A DNA stretch of 14,911 bases from Phycisphaeraceae bacterium (GTDB lineage Bacteria > Planctomycetota > Phycisphaerae > Phycisphaerales > Phycisphaeraceae). Shown here piece after piece: positions 1 through 6,709 of this stretch. Under the pieces are notes generated by a model that did no database searches, was not told the origin of the DNA, and saw only the letters and a program-made list of their open reading frames with translations. The position numbers were made by a program, and so were the translations under genes. The stretch lies in the NCBI GenBank assembly GCA_016763955.1, contig JAESSU010000424.1, positions 1 through 14,911 of the forward strand, given 5' to 3'. Each line of letters starts with the position of its first letter. Position 1 is the stretch's first letter.

Positions 1-1811
1 AAGAACGCGATGTCGCCAAACGTATCCGACTCGTGCATCAGCATGTCTCAGCTCAACTGGAAATTCTCAAACTCCAGCAAAAAATCCAAGAAGACGTCCA
101 CAGCAGTATCGGCGAATCACAACGAAAAATTTTCCTGCGTGAACAATTAAAAGCCATCCAAAATGAGTTAGGCGAAGGCGCAGGCGGCTATTCCGATAGC
201 ACCATCACCGATCTGCGTCAGCGTCTTGAAGAGGCCAATCCGCCCGAAAAAGCCATGGCCGATGCCCTGCGTGAACTTGAGCGTCTGGAAAGCATCCCGC
301 CAGCATCGCCTGAATATTCCATGATTCTGACTTATCTGGAATTGGTCGCTGACCTGCCATGGGCAGTTTGCAGCAAGGATAATCTTGATCTGGATGTGGC
401 GCAAAATGTTTTAGACCGTGATCACTACGGTCTGGAAAAAGTTAAACGCAGGCTTATTGAATATCTAGCAGTGCGCAAACTCAACCCTGAAGGGCGCGGG
501 CCGATTCTCTGTTTGGTTGGACCTCCGGGCGTGGGGAAAACGAGCTTGGGTCATTCGATAGCCAATGCACTAGGCCGTGAGTTTATCCGCATGAGTTTTG
601 GGGGCATTCGTGATGAATCAGAAATTCGCGGTCACCGTCGGACTTATATCGGCGCAATGCCTGGCAGAATTATTCAGGAACTTAAACGTGCAGGCACCAA
701 CAACCCTGTCATGATGCTCGACGAAATCGACAAGCTCGGGTCGGACTTCCGTGGCGATCCTGCCTCAGCTTTGCTTGAAGTTCTCGATCCGCGTCAGAAC
801 AATGCGTTTGTCGATCGGTATCTAGACCTTGCTTTTGATTTATCCCAAGTGATCTTTATTTGCACCGCTAACTATCTGGAGAACATTCCCGCTGCACTGC
901 GTGATCGCATGGAAATCATCGACATCACCGGCTACACAGACAACGACAAGCTCCAGATTGCGCGCAAGTATCTGCTTCCAAGACAGCTTGTTGAAAATGG
1001 TTTAAGAAAAGCTGAATGCAAGTGGGATGCGGGAGCACTTCGCAAGACCATTGAAGACTACACCCGTGAAGCCGGTGTGCGTGAGCTTGAAAGGCAAATC
1101 GGTGCGGTCTGCCGTAGCATTGCCGCACAAGTTGCCAAAGGTAAACGCCGTAGCCGCAAGATTTTTAAAGTGGATAGTGATGTGGTGCGTCAGCATCTAG
1201 GTGCTGAAAAATACTTCCGCGAAATGGATGACCGCACCCTCGTTGTGGGCGTGGTCGTCGGTCTTGCGTATACCTCGGTGGGCGGCGAGATTCTATTCAT
1301 CGAAGCCACCAGCTATCCAGGTAGTGGCAAGATTATCATCACCGGCCAGCTTGGTGATGTGATGAAAGAGTCCGCATCCGCAGCACTAAGTCTGTTTAAA
1401 AGTCGTGCAGGCAGTCTTGGTTATGATGTGAAAAAGCTCGAGAGTCTTGACCTGCACATTCATGTCCCAGCAGGCGCGGTTCCCAAGGATGGCCCTAGCG
1501 CGGGCGTGTCGATGTACACTTCATTGGTGTCGCTACTACTTAATATCCCTGTGCGATCACACCTAGCGATGACCGGCGAAGTCACGCTTCGGGGCTTGGT
1601 GCTACCTATTGGTGGGGTTAAAGAAAAATCGCTTGCAGCATCTCGTGTGGGCGTGAAGACGATCATCATGCCCAAGCACAACGAGCGTGATTTAGAAGAA
1701 GTGGATACGCAAGTCCGCAAGAAATGTAAATTCGTCTTCGTTGAAAATGTGGACGAGTTGCTAAAGGTTGCCTTCGGCGAAGCTGCCCTAAAGCGTGCGA
1801 TTAAAGGCTAG
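1..1811 (+). CDS. lon: ATP-dependent Lon protease, 5' end cut by window edge
   Basis: Lon is a cytoplasmic AAA+ serine protease that unfolds and degrades misfolded and regulatory proteins. The reading frame is open from nt 3, so the gene begins upstream; an in-frame GTG at 33 is internal. About 600 codons are visible of a family length near 800, and most of the N-terminal substrate-recognition domain is missing. Visible parts: the end of the N domain with its coiled coil (to about nt 450), Walker A GPPGVGKT (519-542), Walker B with MLDEIDK (acidic D at 720), and the C-terminal protease domain. Its catalytic Ser lies in KDGPSAG (codon 1497-1499) and the catalytic Lys in GGVKEKS (codon 1626-1628), 43 residues apart as in E. 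coli S679/K722. All key residues are intact, so the enzyme should be active. It converges on kdsC. No promoter is visible because the 5' end is outside the window. Confidence 0.97.
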   Translation, partial: ERDVAKRIRLVHQHVSAQLEILKLQQKIQEDVHSSIGESQRKIFLREQLKAIQNELGEGAGGYSDSTITDLRQRLEEANPPEKAMADALRELERLESIPPASPEYSMILTYLELVADLPWAVCSKDNLDLDVAQNVLDRDHYGLEKVKRRLIEYLAVRKLNPEGRGPILCLVGPPGVGKTSLGHSIANALGREFIRMSFGGIRDESEIRGHRRTYIGAMPGRIIQELKRAGTNNPVMMLDEIDKLGSDFRGDPASALLEVLDPRQNNAFVDRYLDLAFDLSQVIFICTANYLENIPAALRDRMEIIDITGYTDNDKLQIARKYLLPRQLVENGLRKAECKWDAGALRKTIEDYTREAGVRELERQIGAVCRSIAAQVAKGKRRSRKIFKVDSDVVRQHLGAEKYFREMDDRTLVVGVVVGLAYTSVGGEILFIEATSYPGSGKIIITGQLGDVMKESASAALSLFKSRAGSLGYDVKKLESLDLHIHVPAGAVPKDGPSAGVSMYTSLVSLLLNIPVRSHLAMTGEVTLRGLVLPIGGVKEKSLAASRVGVKTIIMPKHNERDLEEVDTQVRKKCKFVFVENVDELLKVAFGEAALKRAIKG

Positions 1812-1843
1812 AGGGTTTGCAGTTTTAATCTTAGCGGTTCTAT

Positions 1844-2018
1844 TGCATCTTGCGATGCATCAGCGACACATTGTGTCGCAGCTATTTCCTGTAGTGATAT
1901 TGAGCGTGATTCAATACAAACAAGCTTCAATGAAGCACTAGCGTCTGTGCGCAGACAAGTATGTCTGCGGCTATTGAAACCAAACAATAGCCGCGAGCTT
2001 ATTCCGGGGGCAGCTCGC
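1844..2018. repeat. Cluster of seven perfect hairpins, REP/BIME-like, between convergent lon and kdsC
   Basis: The 219-bp spacer between two gene 3' ends is almost entirely palindromic. Stems read directly: 1844-1849/1854-1859 (6 bp, loop TTGC); 1863-1870/1872-1879 (8 bp, loop T); 1898-1903/1911-1916 (6 bp); 1924-1929/1931-1936 (6 bp, loop A); 1950-1957/1962-1969 (8 bp, loop AGTA); 1967-1976/1985-1994 (10 bp, loop AAACCAAA); 1993-1999/2012-2018 (7 bp). The second and fifth hairpins are both followed by RGCTATT, and the first and fourth by a nearby AGC, so they look like diverged copies of one unit with a variable stem. None is followed by a T tract, so they are not classical intrinsic terminators, although they may still stop or protect both converging transcripts. 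REP family membership is inferred. Confidence 0.75.
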
Positions 2019-2030
2019 AGGTCGTAGAAG

Positions 2031-2546
2031 TTACATATTCAAATACATCTGTACCAACTCATCCATACGCCCCATTTTTGTGAGGACATGGTTGATCGCA
2101 TCACGGGCAGCGCCGTGGCCGCCGGGCTTGGTGGTGATGTATTTGGCATGGGCTTTGACCGCTTCTTCCGCATCACTCACGGCCATCGGATAAGCAACTT
2201 TGGTCATTGCGGGCAAGTCGATCAGATCATCACCAAGATAAGCGACATGCTCTGGGGCAATGTCATAGAGCTTACATAATTCTGTAAGGCCTTGAGCTTT
2301 GTCGCTCGCGCCACTGACGATGTGCGGGATGCACAGTTCACGCATTCGTAACGTCACATTGCGGTTGGATCGGCCGGTGAGGATGCCCACCTCAATGCCC
2401 ATTTTGCGGGCAGCGACGATGCCAAAGCCATCACGGACGTTGTAGCGTTTGGATTCAATGCCATGATCTGAAAGGTAAATGCCCCCATCTGAGAGCACGC
2501 CATCGACATCGAAGATGAAGAGTTTGATGTCCGGGAATTGGCTCAT
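2031..2546 (-). CDS. kdsC: KdsC, 3-deoxy-D-manno-octulosonate 8-phosphate phosphatase
   Basis: Hydrolyses KDO-8-phosphate to KDO and phosphate in the cytoplasm, the step before KDO is activated as CMP-KDO for lipopolysaccharide. The 171-residue length is right for the stand-alone, capless HAD-superfamily KdsC. Motif I FDVDGVLSDG gives the nucleophile D13 and acid/base D15. Motif II is ILTGRS (T57), motif III K83 in GASDKAQG, and motif IV GDDLIDLPAM supplies the Mg-binding D106/D107. The C-terminal GGHGAARD (142-149) matches the conserved KdsC tail signature. The start ATG overlaps the kdsD stop in an ATGA (2543-2546), so the two are translationally coupled and share the kdsD promoter. Nothing is missing. 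Other HAD phosphatases are possible by fold, but the pairing with kdsD makes KdsC near certain. Confidence 0.96.
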   Translation of the reverse strand: MSQFPDIKLFIFDVDGVLSDGGIYLSDHGIESKRYNVRDGFGIVAARKMGIEVGILTGRSNRNVTLRMRELCIPHIVSGASDKAQGLTELCKLYDIAPEHVAYLGDDLIDLPAMTKVAYPMAVSDAEEAVKAHAKYITTKPGGHGAARDAINHVLTKMGRMDELVQMYLNM

Positions 2547-3562
2547 GATTCGATCACTTTCAGCGCGACTAAGTCTTGTACGTCGATTAAGCCCACGGGT
2601 TTGTTGTGTTCATCGACGACGGGGATTTCGTCGATGCGTGTTTCACGAACCATTTGTACTGCATCACGAACGAGCGCGGTTTGCAGTAAATGTTTGGGGC
2701 TTTGGATCATCACGTTTTCGATGAGTTGGTTCATCGCGTTGGCCGGATCACTGATGATTAGCCGTCTTAGGTCGCCATCGGTGAAGATGCCCGCAAGCTT
2801 GCCTGCTGGATCGATCACGAGCATTGCACCTGCATGGCGTAAGCCGGGATTAAGTTCACTGTTGGACATTGCATAAGCATCTGCCAAGGTGGTCCCTAGT
2901 GGAATCAAGGGCAGGTTTCTACCAACCTTAAATCGCATCGCCTCGGTGATGCGCATGAGCTGCTTACCGAGTGACCCACCAGGATGGAACTTGTGAAAGT
3001 CCTCTGCTTGAAAATCCTTGGCATGGCTGACACACAATGCTAGCGCATCGCCTAACGCAAGCATGGCAGTCGTACTAGCAGTGGGGGCTAAATTATGCGG
3101 GCAAGCCTCGGAGATCTGGCCGATCCAGAGCGTGACGCTAGCTAGAGAAGCAAGATGCGATTCACGATTGCCTGTGATGGCGATCATCGGAACATCATCT
3201 TGTTTAAGTAAGGCAGCAAGCGTGATGATCTCTTCAGTGTTACCACTATGAGAAAGCAGGACCACCACATCACGCTGACGGATACGCCCTAAGTCGCCGT
3301 GCATTGCTTCAGCAGGATGTAGAAACTGGGACGGCGTGCCAGTGCTTGCTAAAGTTGCGGAGATTTTTTGTGCGATGAAGTTACATTTACCCATGCCAGA
3401 GACAATAATCGAGCCTCCAGCTTGGGCATGAGTGTGTTCTGTGACCAGTTCAACGGCTTGCGTTAGAGTCCCATCGATGGGGATTTGACTCACAGCAGCA
3501 GCTTCGGCTTGCAAGACACGTTGTGCTAAATCGGTAATTGACGCTTTATCCGGATTGCTCAT
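2543..3562 (-). CDS. kdsD: KdsD, D-arabinose 5-phosphate isomerase (SIS plus two CBS domains)
   Basis: Interconverts D-ribulose 5-phosphate and D-arabinose 5-phosphate, the entry step of KDO synthesis. A SIS domain (about 35-185) contains SGMGKCNFIAQK, HPAEAMHGDLG, LLSHSGNTEE and APTASTTA; two CBS domains follow (about 208-265 and 275-339). An in-frame TTG lies six codons upstream (3578-3580), but I chose ATG 3560-3562. From this start the active-site residues fall at K59, E111, E152 and H193, the numbers I recall for E. coli KdsD, and the TTG lies inside the predicted promoter. The protein is 339 residues, normal for the family. There is no Shine-Dalgarno site, as expected for a leaderless message. 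kdsC follows with a 4-nt overlap. Paralogues such as KpsF/GutQ share this architecture; the kdsC partner favours KdsD. Confidence 0.95.
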   Translation of the reverse strand: MSNPDKASITDLAQRVLQAEAAAVSQIPIDGTLTQAVELVTEHTHAQAGGSIIVSGMGKCNFIAQKISATLASTGTPSQFLHPAEAMHGDLGRIRQRDVVVLLSHSGNTEEIITLAALLKQDDVPMIAITGNRESHLASLASVTLWIGQISEACPHNLAPTASTTAMLALGDALALCVSHAKDFQAEDFHKFHPGGSLGKQLMRITEAMRFKVGRNLPLIPLGTTLADAYAMSNSELNPGLRHAGAMLVIDPAGKLAGIFTDGDLRRLIISDPANAMNQLIENVMIQSPKHLLQTALVRDAVQMVRETRIDEIPVVDEHNKPVGLIDVQDLVALKVIES

Positions 3563-3570
3563 GGGTGTAC

Positions 3571-3599
3571 AGTATCCCAATCAAACCCCAAATTGCCAA
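3571..3599 (-). promoter_or_regulatory. Predicted sigma70-like promoter of kdsD-kdsC
   Basis: Reading the minus strand, TTGGCA (3599-3594, 5 of 6 matches to TTGACA) is separated by exactly 17 bp from GATACT (3576-3571, 4 of 6 matches to TATAAT). Transcription would begin near 3564, only a base or two before the kdsD ATG at 3562, giving a leaderless or near-leaderless mRNA. This agrees with the lack of a ribosome-binding site there. The poly-C tract abuts the upstream edge of the -35 box. Prediction by eye only. Confidence 0.55.
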
Positions 3600-3610
3600 C
3601 CCCCCCCCCC
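3600..3610. repeat. Homopolymer tract of 11 C residues
   Basis: Eleven consecutive C (G on the kdsD strand) sit between the kdsD -35 box and the first unit of the neighbouring tandem repeat. Such tracts slip during replication, so length differences between strains or reads are expected. It is outside any coding frame. Confidence 0.9.
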
Positions 3611-3730
3611 GGAAGTTTGAGACAACCGCTTGGGAGTTTGAGGCAGCCTCTGGAAGTTTGAGACAACCGTTTGGGAGTTTAAGGCAGCCTCCGGAAGTTT
3701 GAGGCAAGTACCGGGGGTTTAAGAACTCTT
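3611..3730. repeat. Tandem repeat, about 20-bp unit in a 41-bp higher-order period
   Basis: Six consecutive units begin GGAAGTTT or GGGAGTTT at 3611, 3632, 3652, 3673, 3693 and 3713, with lengths of 21, 20, 21, 20, 20 and 18 bp. Odd and even units alternate in type: GGAAGTTTGAGACAACCG, then GGGAGTTTRAGGCAGCC. Thus 3611-3651 and 3652-3692 are 41-bp copies differing at only three positions. The last units are degenerate and fade into AT-rich sequence before scpA. There are no unique spacers, so this is not a CRISPR. Related sequence recurs at 6817-6878, 7044-7103 and 11693-11739 on the opposite strand. It fills most of the spacer between divergent kdsD and scpA, between their presumed promoters. 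Confidence 0.85.
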
Positions 3731-3749
3731 GGGAAGCTTGGGGTAAAAT
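3719..3749 (+). promoter_or_regulatory. Possible scpA promoter
   Basis: TAAAAT at 3744-3749 is a fair -10 box. The only -35-like match is TTAAGA at 3719-3724, with a long 19-bp gap. The predicted start near 3756 would leave a roughly 29-nt leader carrying the AGGA site used for the 3785 start. Weak prediction. Confidence 0.25.
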
Positions 3750-3784
3750 ACGTTAGCCTTTTATTTTAGATGAAGCAGGAATCA

Positions 3785-4909
3785 ATGGACCAACAGCCTA
3801 CAGATCAATCGCTTACGGAACTATCGCAATCCATGGACGATTACCGTGTGAATCTGGACTGCTACAGCGGCCCGTTGGATTTGCTGTTATTTTTGGTTAA
3901 GCGACATGAGATTGATATTTACAACCTGCCGATGAAGGAACTCACCGAGCAGTATCTGTTGCATGTTAAGCTCATGGAAGACAAGTTTAATGTCGATGTG
4001 GCGGGTGAGTTTTTGGTGGTGGCTGCGACACTTTTGGAAGTTAAAAGCCTCATGATCATGCCCGCCGGCGAAGAAGGCGAGCAAGGCGATGGTTCTGAGG
4101 ATGATGGGATTAGCGAAAGCGACCCACGTTACGGGTTGGTGCAGCAACTTTTAGCTTACAAAAAATTCAAAGACGCATCACGGCAACTCGACGAGATGCG
4201 GGAGCAATGGGAGAAACGTTTCCCCGCGATGCCTACTAGGCTCACCAAAGCCGACCGCAAGCAGCTTGATGGAGTTGACGATGCTCTGCCTAAAGAAATC
4301 GATCTGGAAGATGTGAACGTCATTGATCTGTGTGAAGCTTTTTCCAAGCTTCTAGAATCCATTGGCTCAACGTCTGGCACGCTGGGGGTGACTTATGACG
4401 ATACCCCCATTGCCCTACATGCTGAGGATATTTTCGACAGGCTCCAGCGAGATGGCTCGATGACATTGCAAAAAATGTTTGAAGGTCGCAGCTCCCGTAG
4501 TGAAATGATCGGCTTGTTTATGGCAACGTTGGAACTGGTTCGTGAACACCGCGTGCGTGTGATTCAGGATCAGATCAACCACGAAATTAAACTCGAAGTC
4601 CGCCCGCCTGATGAGTCCCAACAGGACATTGAAGACTCGGACAAACGCGAATGGCGAAATCCCGAAACGGGTGAAGTTGATTACGAATGGCCCAGTGAAT
4701 GGGATCGCAAGCGGGCTCAACGCCGTGCCAAACTCCGCGCGACTTTTGCTAAAAAGAAGGAACTCGCAGACCTTGAAGATGTCGAGCTTGAAGACGAAGA
4801 AGCTGAGGATGAATCGGCCGACGAAGCGGTCATCGCCGAAAACCAACCCTCTGATCAAGCCGTAGATCAAGTCATCGAGGAAGATGACGACGAAGACGAA
4901 AAAGACTAA
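3785..4909 (+). CDS. scpA: ScpA, kleisin subunit of the SMC-ScpAB condensin, with long charged tail
   Basis: ScpA bridges the SMC ATPase heads and, with ScpB, organises and helps segregate the chromosome. The N-terminal kleisin helices are clear (about 20-95): NLDCYSGPLDLLLFLVKRHEIDIYN-like start, then the segment ending LLEVKSLMIMP. The C-terminal winged helix is also clear (about 210-275), with MIGLFMATLELVREHRVRV and a Q..NHEI ending typical of the family. An acidic linker (about 95-115) separates them. Beyond the usual end lies a ~95-residue extension: a basic stretch with RKRAQRRAKLR, then a tail dominated by Asp/Glu. At 374 residues it is well above the common ~250. I chose ATG 3785 because AGGA (3777-3780) precedes it by 4 nt; ATG 3770, five codons upstream, has no ribosome site but cannot be excluded. 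scpB is not adjacent, unlike in B. subtilis. Confidence 0.93.
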   Translation: MDQQPTDQSLTELSQSMDDYRVNLDCYSGPLDLLLFLVKRHEIDIYNLPMKELTEQYLLHVKLMEDKFNVDVAGEFLVVAATLLEVKSLMIMPAGEEGEQGDGSEDDGISESDPRYGLVQQLLAYKKFKDASRQLDEMREQWEKRFPAMPTRLTKADRKQLDGVDDALPKEIDLEDVNVIDLCEAFSKLLESIGSTSGTLGVTYDDTPIALHAEDIFDRLQRDGSMTLQKMFEGRSSRSEMIGLFMATLELVREHRVRVIQDQINHEIKLEVRPPDESQQDIEDSDKREWRNPETGEVDYEWPSEWDRKRAQRRAKLRATFAKKKELADLEDVELEDEEAEDESADEAVIAENQPSDQAVDQVIEEDDDEDEKD

Positions 4910-4919
4910 GTTATTTTTT

Positions 4920-4958
4920 AACCACGGAAACCACGGAAACCACGGAAACCACGGAAAC
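4920..4958. repeat. 9-bp tandem repeat AACCACGGA, 4.3 copies
   Basis: Four perfect copies of AACCACGGA (4920-4955) plus a partial AAC lie 11 bp after the scpA stop. It is non-coding on the plus strand; on the minus strand it would encode a meaningless Phe-Pro-Trp repeat. A little further on, GTTTGAGGC occurs twice (4998-5006 and 5012-5020), echoing the dispersed repeat unit seen at 3611-3730. Confidence 0.9.
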
Positions 4959-5048
4959 TGATCCGGGCCCATGGGAATAAAAATGGTGAGTGATATCGTT
5001 TGAGGCATTGTGTTTGAGGCCTGCGTTATGGTTTTCGCAGGATCAATA

Positions 5049-5185
5049 TTTTTAACACGAAGGTCACAAAGGCCACGAAGAGCACAAAGAAAAAACAGTT
5101 TTATTGGATACCAGAAAAAGAACGCCAACAAAATGGCTTCAAAACTTCGTGTCCTTTGAGACCTTTGTGACCTTCGTGTTAAAAA
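5049..5185. repeat. 24-bp perfect inverted repeat flanking ~90 bp, CACGAAGG-type
   Basis: The arm at 5049-5072 (TTTTTAACACGAAGG...) is the exact reverse complement of 5162-5185. Past the perfect arm both sides continue with related CACGAAG / CACAAAG units (to about 5089 and from about 5144), so the palindrome extends imperfectly. The centre is AT-rich. It lies between the 3' ends of scpA and the SpoIID-like gene and could form a large hairpin able to end transcription from either side; each strand ends its arm in a T run. Repeats of this CACGAAGG flavour are common between genes in several bacterial groups, so transposition is not required to explain it. Confidence 0.85.
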
Positions 5186-5272
5186 AACAGCTTGAAATTT
5201 CCAGATGCCAAGTTGTGGGAAGCGGGGGAATACTTTTGATCGTATGACGGAGCTGCATACCTCAAAGACCGT

Positions 5273-6688
5273 TTAATACGCACGTCTAATTTGTGAGCCG
5301 GGATAATACGTTCGTAAGATTTGCTCCGGTTGTAATCCTGCAATAGCCATCCCTTGAGCACCAAATTGGCAGAGCCCCACACCATGTCCAAACCCGCGAC
5401 CGTCGGAGATTTGCACGGTGTTGCCCACGACCTGCACATTGAGATGACTTGAATAAAGTTTTTGCTTGCTGCTGAGTTTGGCAAGTGTCTGTGATCCTTT
5501 TGAGGAGAAGTTACAGGCAAACCGGAACGCCTCAGGGCCAAGCACATAACGGTGATTAAAATGGTCGGTGAGGGTAAATTCAGCAGGGCGGTGGGTGCGG
5601 TTGCGTTTGGTGATTTGAATTTGAGTGATCTGCCCGAGCTTTGCGATTTTGCGTTCGGATTTTACGCCCCATGCTCTGATCCGTTGTGAGAGCATCAGGC
5701 GGTTGCGCGTGATAGGCCCCCATCGGAATTTTTGGCTATTCGTACACCATGCAGCTCGCTTGTGAGCTTGCAGGGGCGTGATGTTTTGCCCATTGGGAAA
5801 TGCGATCGCTGCATCTTGTGCTGAGCCCCCGCAGCTACTGGAGTAGTAGCCTGGGACAATGCGGTTGTCATACACCAGCACCATTCCCCGTGTCTGACTC
5901 ACTGCGTTGCGTGCTTTGAGACTGGCATGGGCTCCGGCATAGGCTTGGCTGGCAGTGCCCGCTTCCATGTCGTAATGCTTATTTTGGTTCGCAAAATGCT
6001 GGACGATGGCATAGGACCGGGCGGCAATTGCCTGAGCGGTAAATGCTCCGGGATGCCACTTACTGTAAAGCTCTTTTTCTAGCACCCCCGGAAGATATTT
6101 TTCTATCGCCACATAGTTCACCGCATCGAGCGAGTTGGGCGCAGGATCATATTTGGTGGGCCTGCTGTGATGGATCATCACCTTTTGCGGGTAGCTTGTG
6201 CCATTGACTTGAATGTGACCTTGCGTGGTGATTTGCAGGGCTTTAAGTCCCCATGCAAATCCTTGGCCGTTGGCAGGCATGATCGCATAGCCTGTGGGAT
6301 GTTTGGTAATCGTCACCGGCGGGGTGAAACGCGCGGGCGTTGCGCGGCCTTGCTCAGAAGGTGTCGGGCCGATGATTAGATCACTGTGGGCATTGATGAC
6401 GATTTTATTTTGTCGCCTTACAATCCGAATACGGACAATCGGTTCATGGCCTAGTTGAGCCAAAGGCAGTGTCGGACGAACCGGGATGGACACGTAACCC
6501 CCGGGTCTACTCGTGGACAGTATCTGCTGCTGACAACCCAAAAAACTAAGCAGCAAGCTCACCATTAAAACCACCGATGCCGTGACAAGCAGATTGATCG
6601 CCCGACGACTCCGGCGAGTCGGAATCGACCATCGCACTTTTAGCGAAGGACCATCGTGTTTAAAATGCATCGGTGGGCGGAGTACCAT
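5273..6688 (-). CDS. SpoIID/LytB-domain protein, membrane-anchored, putative peptidoglycan lytic transglycosylase
   Basis: SpoIID enzymes cleave glycan strands lacking stem peptides. Residues 31-51 form one hydrophobic segment ending LLLSFLGC; this is a membrane anchor, possibly a non-canonical lipobox with Cys52. The SpoIID domain covers about 188-471. PGVLEKEL followed by AFTAQAIAARSYA places the likely catalytic Glu at 206, SSSCGGS follows, and the C-terminal GRGFGHGVGLCQFGAQGMA and YYPG motifs are complete. Residues 55-185 are a less conserved extracytoplasmic region. Start: GTG 6697 is only 2 nt from the AAGGAG ribosome site (6700-6705), whereas ATG 6688 is 11 nt away, so I chose the ATG (471 residues); ATG 6670 is another option. 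The family was named for endospore engulfment, but the domain is widespread in non-sporulating bacteria and no sporulation genes are nearby. It converges on scpA. Confidence 0.9.
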   Translation of the reverse strand: MVLRPPMHFKHDGPSLKVRWSIPTRRSRRAINLLVTASVVLMVSLLLSFLGCQQQILSTSRPGGYVSIPVRPTLPLAQLGHEPIVRIRIVRRQNKIVINAHSDLIIGPTPSEQGRATPARFTPPVTITKHPTGYAIMPANGQGFAWGLKALQITTQGHIQVNGTSYPQKVMIHHSRPTKYDPAPNSLDAVNYVAIEKYLPGVLEKELYSKWHPGAFTAQAIAARSYAIVQHFANQNKHYDMEAGTASQAYAGAHASLKARNAVSQTRGMVLVYDNRIVPGYYSSSCGGSAQDAAIAFPNGQNITPLQAHKRAAWCTNSQKFRWGPITRNRLMLSQRIRAWGVKSERKIAKLGQITQIQITKRNRTHRPAEFTLTDHFNHRYVLGPEAFRFACNFSSKGSQTLAKLSSKQKLYSSHLNVQVVGNTVQISDGRGFGHGVGLCQFGAQGMAIAGLQPEQILRTYYPGSQIRRAY

Positions 6689-6699
6689 CCTTGGCACAT

Positions 6700-6705
6700 C
6701 TCCTT
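6700..6705 (-). promoter_or_regulatory. Ribosome-binding site AAGGAG of the SpoIID-like gene
   Basis: CTCCTT on the plus strand reads AAGGAG on the minus strand, 11 nt before ATG 6688. It is too close to GTG 6697 to serve that codon, so it decides the start. Confidence 0.6.
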
Positions 6706-6709
6706 AAGG

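Noticed and set aside
3611..3730. Possible CRISPR array
   Set aside because: Units are directly adjacent with no unique spacers, unit length is ~20 bp, and no cas genes are present.
5020..5053. Intrinsic terminator after scpA (CCTGCG/CGCAGG stem, then TTTTT)
   Set aside because: The stem is only 6 bp with a 10-nt loop and the T run starts 7 nt after it, too far for a convincing terminator.
4415..5131. 238-residue open frame on the minus strand across the scpA 3' end
   Set aside because: It is antisense to the scpA winged helix and acidic tail, is rich in Phe from reverse-complemented GAA/GAC codons, and contains a Phe-Pro-Trp repeat made only by the 9-bp tandem repeat.
5179..5547. 122-codon minus-strand frame at the spoIID 3' end
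   Set aside because: It is a shifted frame of the conserved SpoIID C terminus (GHGVG and YYPG motifs lie in the other frame), so it is a shadow and not a frameshifted gene.
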